The notes under the pieces are model-generated. The model was not told where the DNA came from. It did not search any database and was given only the letters and a program-made list of their open reading frames with translations. A stretch of 54,501 nt of DNA from Reyranellaceae bacterium (GTDB lineage Bacteria > Pseudomonadota > Alphaproteobacteria > Reyranellales > Reyranellaceae): assembly GCA_022844045.1 (NCBI GenBank), contig JALHMM010000039.1, forward strand, positions 1-54,501, given 5' to 3'. Positions 35,995-43,709 of this stretch are shown here, in pieces (position 1 is the stretch's first letter; every line of letters begins with the position of its first letter). The translations under genes and the position numbers were made by a program.

Positions 35995-37410
35995 ATGCCC
36001 GATTCCGCCCCCGTTCTGCGCGACCCCTCCGCGCCACCCAAGCCGCATCCGCTCCTTGTGGCGCCGCCGGTGCCGACCATCGCGCGCCTGGCGCTGCCGA
36101 CCACGGCTGTCATGATCGCGCAATCCGGCGTCAGCATCGCCGAGACTTGGGTGGTCGGTAAGCTTGGGACGGAAGCGCTGGCCGGCTTCGCGCTGGTCTT
36201 CCCGCTGCTGATGCTGATGACGATGATGGCCGCCGGCGGCATCGGTGGCGGCATCGCCTCGGCGATCGCGCGCGCTTCGGGCGGCGGGCGCACCGCCGAC
36301 GTGCGCGCGCTGGTCGTGCATGCCCTGATCGTCGCGCTGGGCTTCGCGCTGCTGTTCACCATCGGCATGCGCGTCTTCGGCGCCGACATCTATCGCCTGC
36401 TCGGCAGCCTGCGCGGTGGTCCCATCGCCGGCGGCGATCCGGCCCTCGTGCTGGCCTATGCGCTGACCTATTCCGACACGGTCTTCGCCGGCGCCGCCGC
36501 GCACTGGGCGATGTTCGCGCTGTCCTCGATCATCCGGGGCGCCGGCAACGCCGCGCTGCCCGGCAAGGCGATGCTGCTGAGCTCGCTGCTGCAGATCCCG
36601 CTGACCTATGTGCTGGCGCTGGGCGTCGGCGGCTGGGGCGGCATGGGCATCGCCGGCGCCGCCGTCTCCTCGATCCTCGCCGCGCTGCTCGCCGCCGGGC
36701 TGATGCTCGTCGCGCTGCGGCGCGGTGCCGCCGGCGTCCCGCTCGATCTGCGCGGCGTCTCGCTGAAGGCCGCGTTGTTCGCGCCGATCCTGCGCGTCGG
36801 CCTGATCTCCTCGATCTCGGCGGTCACCGCCAACCTCGCGACCATCCTCGTCACCTTGCTGGTCGCCGGCTTCGGCGTGGCGGCGCTGGCCGGCTACGGT
36901 GTGAGCTCGCGGCTGGAGTTCATGCTGGTGCCGCTGGCCTTCGGCATCGGCTCGGCGCTCACGACGCTGGTCGGTATCGCCGTCGGCGCCGGCCAGTGGC
37001 AGCGCGCGGTACGCGTGGCGATCATCGGCTCGCTGATGGCCGCGGCGCTGACCGGCACCGTCGGCGCGCTGGCGGCGATCTTCCCGCAGGGCTGGATGTC
37101 GATCTTCAGCGCCGATCCACTGGTGCAGCAGACCGGCGTGACCTACCTGACGCGCGCCGCGCCGTTCTATGCCTTCTTCGGCCTGGGCATGGCGCTGAAC
37201 TTCGCCTCGCAGGGCGCCGGCCGGCAGGGCGTGCCTTTGGCCATCGCCTTCGTGCGCCTGGCGCTGGCGGCGGGCGGCGGCTGGCTCGCGGTGCATGTCT
37301 GGGGCCTGGGCGAGCAGGGCCTGTTCTGGGCGGTCGCCATCTCCATTGTCGTCTTCGGCCTGGCCAATCTCGCGGCGCTGATCGTCAGGCCCTGGCGCGG
37401 CCGCTCGTAA
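35995..37410 (+). CDS. MATE-family multidrug/Na+ (H+) antiporter
   Basis: 471 residues with twelve predicted membrane helices in two six-helix bundles. 'ALPTTAVMIAQSGVSIAETWVVGKLGTEALAGFALVFP' (in parts) is the typical TM1-TM2 opening, and 'SSIIRGAGNAALPGKAMLLSS' and 'FASQGAGRQGVPLAIAFVRLA' (in parts) are the paired conserved regions at the ends of each bundle. It exports cationic drugs or metabolites using a sodium or proton gradient. ATG 35995 is favoured over 35935 because a proline-rich cytosolic arm directly precedes the first helix. The gene is followed by a repeat and convergent MFS gene. Confidence 0.93.
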   Translation: MPDSAPVLRDPSAPPKPHPLLVAPPVPTIARLALPTTAVMIAQSGVSIAETWVVGKLGTEALAGFALVFPLLMLMTMMAAGGIGGGIASAIARASGGGRTADVRALVVHALIVALGFALLFTIGMRVFGADIYRLLGSLRGGPIAGGDPALVLAYALTYSDTVFAGAAAHWAMFALSSIIRGAGNAALPGKAMLLSSLLQIPLTYVLALGVGGWGGMGIAGAAVSSILAALLAAGLMLVALRRGAAGVPLDLRGVSLKAALFAPILRVGLISSISAVTANLATILVTLLVAGFGVAALAGYGVSSRLEFMLVPLAFGIGSALTTLVGIAVGAGQWQRAVRVAIIGSLMAAALTGTVGALAAIFPQGWMSIFSADPLVQQTGVTYLTRAAPFYAFFGLGMALNFASQGAGRQGVPLAIAFVRLALAAGGGWLAVHVWGLGEQGLFWAVAISIVVFGLANLAALIVRPWRGRS

Positions 37411-37418
37411 AGAGAACC

Positions 37419-37467
37419 TACCTTCCCCCGCCTCCGGGCGCACGAGCGCGCCCTTGGGGGGAAGGTA
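37419..37467. repeat. Palindromic repeat, TACCTTCCCCC family (third copy)
   Basis: 49-bp variant: TACCTTCCCCCG at the left and GGGGGGAAGGTA at the right, with a GC-rich middle (CGCCTCCGGGCGCACGAGCGCG) that can itself fold. It starts 8 bases after the MATE stop and ends 11 bases before the convergent MFS stop. Confidence 0.8.
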
Positions 37468-37478
37468 CTTCACGAGCA

Positions 37479-39014
37479 CTACGCCGAACCACGCCGCCGA
37501 CGCGGGATGAAGGGCACCATCACCAGCGCCAACACGAAGGTGGCGCCGACCAACAGCCATGCTTCGTTGAACGACAAAGTCATCGCCGCGCGTTCGACCA
37601 GCGGGCGGACGGTCTCCTGCGTCCCGACGTCGACGGCGCCGATCGGCACGCCGGTGAAGCGCTCCAGCGGCAGGCCGACGAAGGACGCTGCCTCCCGATC
37701 GCCGGCCAGCAGGCGTTCGGCCAGGCGCACGCCGTGAACCGGTGTGCGCTGCTCGAGGATGGTGTCGATCAGCGCGATGCCGATGGCGCCGCCCAGCACG
37801 CGCGTCAGGTTGAACACGCCGCTGGCCTCCGCCGAGTCGGTGTCGCTCCAGCCATCGAGCGCCAGCCGCGTGATCGGCAGCAGGCAGAGCAGCATGGCCG
37901 CGCCGCGCAGCACCTGCGGCCAGAACAGCTCGTCGAAATCCGAGCGCGGCGTGGTAAAGCCGTTGGCGATCAGGCCGGCGGCGAACAGCGCGAATCCGAA
38001 GGCCGTCAGGCCGCGTGGATCCAGCCGCGGCTCGATGAACGCGGCGAGCGGCGCCACCAGCAGCTGCACGGCGCCAGTCACCGCCATGATCGTGCCGATC
38101 TCCAGCGGCCCCAAATCACGCACCAGGCCGAGGAACACCGCGAGCAGGTAGGTCGAGCCGTACAGGCCGACGCCCAGTACGAAGTTCAAGCCACAGCCCA
38201 GCGAGAAGCCGCGATCGCGAAAGCGGCGCAGATCGACCAGGGGATGCGCGCGCGTCAGACACAGCCAGACGCTCGCCGCCGCCGCCAGCGGACAGACGAC
38301 ATACAGCGCGATCACGATGGGCCCCTGCCAGTCGTTGCGCGGGCCGGTCTTCAGCAAGAGTTCCAGCCCGCCGAGGAAGATCGCCGCGCACAGCACGGTC
38401 GAGGCGCTGATGCGCCAGAGCGTCGACCAGTCGGGCTTCGCGCCGCGCACGAAGAGCGCCACCAGCGCCACGACGATCAGGCCCGGTGGCAGGTTGATCA
38501 GGAACATCCAGTGCCACGACGCCGCCTCGGTCAGCCAGCCGCCGAGGGCCGGGCCGATGGTCGGCGCGATCATCGCGAAGCTGCCGGCGATCGTCGCCAC
38601 TCTGGTGTGATGCGAGGGCGGGAAGAGCACGAAGCCGGCGGTGAACACGCCGGGAATCAGCAGGCCGCCGAAGAGGCCCTGCACGATGCGCCAGCCGACC
38701 AGCGTGGCGAAGTCGCCGGCCAGCGCGCAGCCCACGCTGCTGACGGTGAAGCCCAGCGTCGCGCCGACCATCAGCCAGCGCAGCCCCAGCGCGCGCGTCA
38801 GCCAGCCCGACAGCGGGATCGCGACCACCTCGGCCACGAGATAGGCCGTCTGGATCCAGCTCAGATCGTCGTGCGCGATGCGCAGCGCGCCGCCGATGGC
38901 GGTGAGCGAGCTGGCGACGATCTGGATGTCGAGGATCGCCATGAACATGGCGACGCACATCGCCAGGAAGCCGATCCACGTCCGCAGGTCGGCGCGCACC
39001 GCCGTCTCAGGCAC
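37479..39014 (-). CDS. DHA2-family drug:H+ antiporter (EmrB/QacA-type MFS)
   Basis: 511 residues with fourteen membrane helices. 'AMFMAILDIQIVASSLTAIG' is the TM1 'LDxTIVNVALP'-like motif, 'GWLTRALGLRWLMVGATLGF' is motif A, and 'GWRIVQGLFGGLLIPGVFTA' and 'GPALGGWLTEAASWHWMFLINLP' (in parts) are motifs B and C of drug antiporters. The GTG at 39014 is used as start: GGAG lies 7 bases upstream and it overlaps the methyltransferase stop by 8 bases. Third gene of the operon with the type III PKS and the ICMT-like enzyme, so likely exporter of their product. Confidence 0.9.
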   Translation of the reverse strand: MPETAVRADLRTWIGFLAMCVAMFMAILDIQIVASSLTAIGGALRIAHDDLSWIQTAYLVAEVVAIPLSGWLTRALGLRWLMVGATLGFTVSSVGCALAGDFATLVGWRIVQGLFGGLLIPGVFTAGFVLFPPSHHTRVATIAGSFAMIAPTIGPALGGWLTEAASWHWMFLINLPPGLIVVALVALFVRGAKPDWSTLWRISASTVLCAAIFLGGLELLLKTGPRNDWQGPIVIALYVVCPLAAAASVWLCLTRAHPLVDLRRFRDRGFSLGCGLNFVLGVGLYGSTYLLAVFLGLVRDLGPLEIGTIMAVTGAVQLLVAPLAAFIEPRLDPRGLTAFGFALFAAGLIANGFTTPRSDFDELFWPQVLRGAAMLLCLLPITRLALDGWSDTDSAEASGVFNLTRVLGGAIGIALIDTILEQRTPVHGVRLAERLLAGDREAASFVGLPLERFTGVPIGAVDVGTQETVRPLVERAAMTLSFNEAWLLVGATFVLALVMVPFIPRRRRGSA

Positions 39015-39516
39015 AAGGCGGCTCCCGGCGTGCCCGCAGCGCCTGGTCCTCGATGCGGATGCGCCACCACAGCAGCGCCGCGTTGAGGATCGAGAAGACG
39101 ATGGCGACGCCAACCAGACCGAACACCAGCGGCAGGACGGCGATCTCGCCGACGACCACAGCGTAGTTGGGATGGCGCAGGAAACGATACGGACCGCCGC
39201 GCACCAAAGGCGCGCCGGGCAGGCTGATGATGCGCGTCGTCCAGTACGGCCCCAGGGTGGCGATCACCCACAGCCGCAGCGCCTGCAGGACGATGAGCGC
39301 CGCCAGCGCCGGCCAGTGGATCGGCGGCGACGGCGGCAGCATCGCCACGATCGCCACCAGCCACGATCCGTGCAGCAGCACGAACAGCGGATAGTGCGCG
39401 CGGCCGATCTCGACCGCGCCTCTCGCCAGCAGCGCGCGCGTGTTGCGCCGGGCGTAGGCCAGCTCGCCGAGCCGCTGCGCCGCCACCAGACCGATGATGA
39501 CGAGTGCCGCGATCAT
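39007..39516 (-). CDS. ICMT-like integral membrane methyltransferase
   Basis: 169 residues, four to five membrane helices, with the isoprenylcysteine carboxyl methyltransferase core: 'LGPYWTTRIISLPGAPLVRG', 'GPYRFLRHPNYAVVVGEIAV' (the RHPxY motif) and a C-terminal 'IRIEDQALRARRE' (ExxL). It uses SAM at the membrane. In Bacillus and other bacteria a homologue next to a type III PKS (BpsB-like) methylates the pyrone or resorcinol made by the PKS; the same role is inferred here. It overlaps the PKS stop by 4 bases (ATGA) and the exporter start by 8. Confidence 0.9.
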   Translation of the reverse strand: MIAALVIIGLVAAQRLGELAYARRNTRALLARGAVEIGRAHYPLFVLLHGSWLVAIVAMLPPSPPIHWPALAALIVLQALRLWVIATLGPYWTTRIISLPGAPLVRGGPYRFLRHPNYAVVVGEIAVLPLVFGLVGVAIVFSILNAALLWWRIRIEDQALRARREPPCA

Positions 39517-40556
39517 CGGCCGTCGAGCATCAGGAAGCTGGCCGAGAAGCCCGGCCCCAGCGCGCTCAGCAGGGTGCGCTGCGTGGGGAGCTTCTCTTTC
39601 ATGCGCAGAAGCACGAAGAGCGCGGTGGCCGCCGACATGTTGCCGTAGTCACGCAAGGTGGCACGACTGTCCTCGAGCGAACCGCGCTGCAGCTCCAACG
39701 AATCCTCGAGCGCGTCGAGCACCTTGGCGCCGCCGGGATGGCAGGCGAAACTGTCGACCGACGATATGCAGCGATGGTTGCGCGCGAGGTAGTCGTCGAA
39801 GACGACGCGCAGGCCGTTCTCGACCAAACTGGGAATACTCTGCGCGAAGATCGCCTTCAGCCCGTCGTCGCGCACATCCCAGCCCATGATGCCCAGCGAG
39901 TCCGGCCAGGTGTGCTCGCCGGCCGGCCCGAAGGCCGGGCCGTCGCCCTCACTCGACACGATGGCGCCGGCCGCGCCGTCGCCGAACAGCGCGGTGGCGA
40001 TGATGTTGCTGCGGTCAAAGTCGTCGCGGCGGAAAGTCAGCGCGCAGAGCTCGACGACCAGGAACAGCACGCGTGAGCCGGGCGCCGCCCGCGCCAGGTC
40101 GACGGCGCGCGCCAGGCCGGTGACGCCGCCGGCGCAGCCCAGGCCGAAGATCGGCAGGCGACGGATGTCGCGGCGCAGGCCCAGCCGCTCGATCAGCAGC
40201 GCGTCGAGGCTGGGCGTGGCGACGCCGGTGGTCGAGGCGACGACGATGGCATCGATATCCTCGCGCCGCAGTCCGGCCTCGTCGAGGCAATCCAGCGTGA
40301 TGCGCTCGAGAAGGGTCACTGCATTGTCGATGAACAGCTGGGTGCGCTCCCGCCAGCCGTGCGTCTCTTCGTACCATTCGATCGGCACGCAGGAATAGCG
40401 CCGCTCGATGCCGGCGTTGCCGAACACCGGCAACAGCTTCTCGACATCGAGACGGCCGCCCAGCACGTGCGCGACGCGCGCGCAGACCGCGCGCTGGTCG
40501 AGCACGTAAGGCGGAACGGCCGTGCTCAACGCGAGCAAGCGTGGACGTTCGGACAT
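39513..40556 (-). CDS. Type III polyketide synthase (chalcone synthase-like)
   Basis: 347 residues, thiolase fold homodimer. The catalytic triad is complete: C141 ('FGLGCAGGVTGLARA'), H273 ('FACHPGGAKVLDAL') and N306 ('DYGNMSAAT'), with 'ALFGDGAAGAIV' and the terminal 'GPGFSASFLML' (GFGPG-equivalent). It extends an acyl-CoA starter with malonyl-CoA units and cyclises the chain to a pyrone or resorcinol; bacterial members of the BpsA/ArsB type take fatty acyl starters. First gene of a three-gene operon with the ICMT-like enzyme and the MFS exporter. It has GGAGAG 7 bases before its ATG. A ModE-like gene lies 73 bases upstream on the same strand. Confidence 0.94.
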   Translation of the reverse strand: MSERPRLLALSTAVPPYVLDQRAVCARVAHVLGGRLDVEKLLPVFGNAGIERRYSCVPIEWYEETHGWRERTQLFIDNAVTLLERITLDCLDEAGLRREDIDAIVVASTTGVATPSLDALLIERLGLRRDIRRLPIFGLGCAGGVTGLARAVDLARAAPGSRVLFLVVELCALTFRRDDFDRSNIIATALFGDGAAGAIVSSEGDGPAFGPAGEHTWPDSLGIMGWDVRDDGLKAIFAQSIPSLVENGLRVVFDDYLARNHRCISSVDSFACHPGGAKVLDALEDSLELQRGSLEDSRATLRDYGNMSAATALFVLLRMKEKLPTQRTLLSALGPGFSASFLMLDGR

Positions 40557-40629
40557 GGACTACTCTCCCGACGACGGCGCCGATCCCACCAATACCATCG
40601 TCGGGTGCCAGCGGCTGTGCCCCTGGACA

Positions 40630-40995
40630 CTACACGACTTCGCGGGAGGAATTGCGGCGCGACTGCAGTTCGCGATTGAGCGCGCGCAAATGTGGCGTCG
40701 CCACGGCCGCCGCCTTGGCCTCGATCGCACGATAATGTGTGACAAGCGCGCGACCAAACGGCGTCAGCGCGGCGCCGCCACCGCCATCGCCGCCGGCGCG
40801 CTTCTCGACCACCGGCTTGCGGAAGCAGCGGTTGACCTCGTCGATCAGCAGCCAGGCGCGGCGGTACGACATGCCCATGTCGCGACCGGCGGCGGCGATC
40901 GAGCCGCTGGAGTCGATCAGCTCCAGCAGCCGGATCTTTCCCGGACCCACCGCGTCCTCGCCGCCGAACTCGATGCGCAGATTGAGCGTCGCCAT
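40630..40995 (-). CDS. ModE-like molybdate-responsive repressor (single HTH domain)
   Basis: 121 residues. The winged helix of ModE is evident: 'GPGKIRLLELIDSSGSIAAA', 'GRDMGMSYRRAWLLIDEVNR', and 'GGGGAALTPFGRALVTHYR'. The two C-terminal molybdate-binding (MopI) domains of E. coli ModE are absent, so it is the short HTH-only type; how it senses molybdate is not obvious from the sequence. Start at ATG 40995, where the family begins ('NLRIEF'). It is divergent from modABC with the Mo box between them. Downstream, the type III PKS gene follows on the same strand. Confidence 0.88.
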   Translation of the reverse strand: MATLNLRIEFGGEDAVGPGKIRLLELIDSSGSIAAAGRDMGMSYRRAWLLIDEVNRCFRKPVVEKRAGGDGGGGAALTPFGRALVTHYRAIEAKAAAVATPHLRALNRELQSRRNSSREVV

Positions 40996-41064
40996 CGGGG
41001 GATTAGACGACGAACGCGCCGTCAAGCCAAGCCAGCGACGCTTGCGTCCCTGCGCGACGGCGTG

Positions 41065-41088
41065 CGATATATTCGCACGGATATAACG
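41065..41088. promoter_or_regulatory. Mo box (ModE operator) before modABC
   Basis: CGATATAT (41065-41072), 8 bases, ATATAACG (41081-41088): inverted half-sites of the ModE consensus CGTTATAT / ATATAACG, with one departure in the left half. It ends 17 bases before the modA ATG, so bound ModE would block the promoter. Confidence 0.82.
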
Positions 41089-41105
41089 ACTGGCGGATTC
41101 GTGAC

Positions 41106-41873
41106 ATGCGGGTGGCGTGGCGTCTGGGTATCGCCGTGGGTCTGTCGCTGATCGCCGCGATGCCGGCCGCGGCCCAGGAAATCCGCGTGCTGGCGGCCGC
41201 CAGCCTGTCGAACGTGCTCGATACGCTGTGCGCCGCGTGGCTCGCCAAGGGCGAGCCACGATGCGTCGCGGTGTATGCCGCCTCCTCGGCGCTTGCGCGC
41301 CAGCTCGAGAACGGCGCGCCGGGCGACGTATTCATCTCCGCCGACGAGCCCTGGATGAAGTACGCCGTCGACAAGAAGGCGGTGAGGCCCGAGACGCAAC
41401 GCGCGCTCGCCACCAACCTGCTGGTGATCATCGCGCCGGCGAACAGCAGGATCGCGCTGACGCCAGCGCCGAACTTCCCGATCACCGCCGCGCTGGGCGA
41501 AGGCCGCCTGTCATTGGCCGATCCCGATTCGGTGCCCGCTGGCCGTTACGCCAAGGCGGCGCTGACGCACTACGGCGTCTGGGACCAGGTGTCGGGCAAG
41601 ATCGCGCGGGCGGAAAACGCGCGCGACGCGCTGGCCTTCGTGGCGCGCGGCGCCGCGCCGCTGGGCGTTGTCTACGCCACCGACGCCAAGGTCGAGCCGA
41701 AGGTGCGCATCGTCGCCAGCTTCCCTTCAGGCAGCCATCCGCCGGTGGTCTATCCCATGGCCGTGACCGCCAACGCGAGGAGCCCGCGCGCCCAGGCCTT
41801 CCTCGATTTCCTGATGAGCCCGCCATCGCAGGCGGCGCTCCAGGAGGCGGGCTTCGGCCCGCCGCCGAAGTAG
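41106..41873 (+). CDS. modA: Molybdate ABC transporter periplasmic binding protein
   Basis: 255 residues. Signal peptide 1-24 ('GLSLIAAMPAAAQ', cleavage before 'EIRVLAA'). The mature protein has the molybdate ligands in 'AAASLSNVLDTL', 'YAASSALARQLENGAPGDVFISAD' (in parts, second serine), 'DPDSVPAGRYAKAAL' and 'VVYATDA' with the conserved tyrosine. It captures molybdate or tungstate in the periplasm. First gene of modABC, 9 bases before modB, under a Mo box. Confidence 0.95.
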   Translation: MRVAWRLGIAVGLSLIAAMPAAAQEIRVLAAASLSNVLDTLCAAWLAKGEPRCVAVYAASSALARQLENGAPGDVFISADEPWMKYAVDKKAVRPETQRALATNLLVIIAPANSRIALTPAPNFPITAALGEGRLSLADPDSVPAGRYAKAALTHYGVWDQVSGKIARAENARDALAFVARGAAPLGVVYATDAKVEPKVRIVASFPSGSHPPVVYPMAVTANARSPRAQAFLDFLMSPPSQAALQEAGFGPPPK

Positions 41874-41882
41874 CGGCAGGGC

Positions 41883-42578
41883 ATGCTTCTATCTCCCGAG
41901 GAAATCGGCATTCTCCTGCTGAGCATGAAGGTCGCGGCGTGGAGCGTCGCGATCAGCCTCGTACCGGCGATCGCGGTGGGCTGGACGCTCGCGCGTCACA
42001 GCTTCCCGGGTAAGGCGGCGATCGACGCCATCTTGCATCTGCCGCTGGTCCTGCCGCCCGTGGTCGTGGGCTACGTGCTGCTGATCCTGTTCGCGCCCAA
42101 GGGACCGCTGGGTGCGCCGCTGCGCGACTGGCTGGGCATCGATGTCGCATTCTCCTGGCGCGGCGCGGTGCTGGCCGCCGCGGTCATGGGCTTTCCGCTG
42201 ATGACACAGGCGATCCGGCTCTCGGCGCAGGCCGTCGATCGCAAGCTCGAGCAGGCCGCGCGCACCCTGGGCGCGCCGCCCTGGCAGGTCTTCCTCACCA
42301 TCACGCTGCCGCTGATGGCGCCAGGCGTCCTGGCCGGCGCCGTGCTCTCCTTCGCCCGCTCGCTGGGTGAGTTCGGCGCCACCATCACCTTCGTCTCCAA
42401 CATCCCCGGCGAGACGCGCACCCTGCCGCTGGCGATCTATGCCTACACGCAGGTGCCCGGCGGCGACGGGCCAGCGCTTCGGCTCACGCTGATCTCGATC
42501 GCCGTCGCGCTGGCGGCGCTGGCCGGCGCCGAGGTCGTCAATCGCGCTTTGGCGCGGCGCATCGGGGCGCCGGCATGA
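41883..42578 (+). CDS. modB: Molybdate ABC transporter permease
   Basis: 231 residues with five membrane helices. The EAA loop is 'LEQAARTLGAPPWQVFLTITLPL' (in parts, with the conserved glycine), followed by 'ARSLGEFGATITFVSNIPGETR' (in parts), a ModB signature. It dimerises in the inner membrane and connects ModA to ModC. It overlaps modC by 4 bases (ATGA), indicating coupled translation. Confidence 0.95.
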   Translation: MLLSPEEIGILLLSMKVAAWSVAISLVPAIAVGWTLARHSFPGKAAIDAILHLPLVLPPVVVGYVLLILFAPKGPLGAPLRDWLGIDVAFSWRGAVLAAAVMGFPLMTQAIRLSAQAVDRKLEQAARTLGAPPWQVFLTITLPLMAPGVLAGAVLSFARSLGEFGATITFVSNIPGETRTLPLAIYAYTQVPGGDGPALRLTLISIAVALAALAGAEVVNRALARRIGAPA

Positions 42579-43639
42579 TCGAGGTCGACATCGCGCTGAA
42601 TCTCGACGGCTTCGACCTTGCCGCGGCCTTCGACGTGCCCCCAGGCAGCGTCACGGCGCTATTCGGCCGCTCGGGCTCAGGCAAGTCGACCATCATCGAC
42701 TGCGTCGCCGGCCTGCGCCGTCCCGATCGCGGACGCATCGTCGTCGAAGGCGAGACGCTGTTCGACGCGTCGAGCGCCAACGTGCCGCCCGAACGGCGAC
42801 GCCTGGGCTATGTGTTCCAGGACGCGCGCCTTTTCCCGCATCTGAGCGTCGAGAGCAACCTGCGCTACGGCGAGCGCCGCGCGCCAACAGATCGGCGCAT
42901 CGCCACCTTCGACGATGTCGTGGCGCTGCTGGGCATCGGCCACCTCCTGCAACGCCGACCGGGCACCTTGTCGGGCGGCGAGCGCCAGCGCGTCGCCATC
43001 GGCCGCGCCTTGCTGTCGCAGCCGCGCGCGCTGCTAATGGACGAGCCGCTGGCGGCGCTCGACCGCGAACGCAAGGCCGAGGTGCTGCCGTACATCGAGC
43101 GCCTGCGCGATCGCTTCGGCCTGCCGATCCTCTATGTCAGCCACGCCGTAGAGGAGGTCGTGCGCCTGGCGCAGAAGGTCGTGCGCATCGAGCATGGTCG
43201 CATCACCGGCATCGGTCCGGTCGAGGAGATGCTGAGCGGCGGCGCCATCGGCGACGAGCATGGCCCTGCCACGGTGCTGCGCGCCGTGGTGAAGCGACAC
43301 GATGCGCGTTTCGGGCTGACGGTGCTGGAGATCGGCGCCGATCGCGAACTGGTGACACCGGCGATCGAGCGACCCGTCGGCGGCGAGGTGCGTGTGCGTA
43401 TCCTGGCGCGCGACGTGTCGCTGGCGCTCGAGCAGCCCACGGGCATCAGCATCCAGAACCGGCTCGAAGCGAGCATCGCCGAGATCGCGCGACCCAGTCC
43501 CTTCATCGTCGATGTGCGTCTGGATATCGGTGCGCCGCTGTGGTCGCGCGTCAGCGCCAAGGCGACGGAGGAACTCGCGCTTGCCCCGGGCAAGCGCGTG
43601 GTCGCGCTGATCAAGACCGTGGCGCTGGAGCGCGATTGA
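42575..43639 (+). CDS. modC: Molybdate ABC transporter ATP-binding protein
   Basis: 354 residues. Walker A 'GRSGSGKST' (31-39), signature 'LSGGERQ' (132-138), Walker B 'LLMDEPLA' (153-160). The C-terminal ~65 residues form the molybdopterin-like (Mop/TOBE) domain typical of ModC ('ISIQNRLEASIAEI' and 'DIGAPLWSRVSAKATEELAL'). It hydrolyses ATP to drive molybdate uptake, and the TOBE domain gives feedback inhibition by molybdate in related systems. Its stop codon is followed after 11 bases by a palindromic repeat. Confidence 0.96.
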   Translation: MIEVDIALNLDGFDLAAAFDVPPGSVTALFGRSGSGKSTIIDCVAGLRRPDRGRIVVEGETLFDASSANVPPERRRLGYVFQDARLFPHLSVESNLRYGERRAPTDRRIATFDDVVALLGIGHLLQRRPGTLSGGERQRVAIGRALLSQPRALLMDEPLAALDRERKAEVLPYIERLRDRFGLPILYVSHAVEEVVRLAQKVVRIEHGRITGIGPVEEMLSGGAIGDEHGPATVLRAVVKRHDARFGLTVLEIGADRELVTPAIERPVGGEVRVRILARDVSLALEQPTGISIQNRLEASIAEIARPSPFIVDVRLDIGAPLWSRVSAKATEELALAPGKRVVALIKTVALERD

Positions 43640-43650
43640 GTTTTCTCTTC

Positions 43651-43705
43651 GGGCCGCGCCGCTCCAGCGGCGCATCTTCCGAGCGCCGCTGGAGCGGCGC
43701 GGCCC
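43651..43705. repeat. 55-bp REP-like palindrome, copy 2
   Basis: Same element as 4943-4995: GGGCCGCG...GCTCCAGCGG / CCGCTGGAGC...CGCGGCCC with a 7-base loop (ATCTTCC). It lies 11 bases after the modC stop and 4 bases before the stop of the convergent C13-type gene, so it probably closes both transcripts. Confidence 0.8.
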
Positions 43706-43709
43706 AAAC

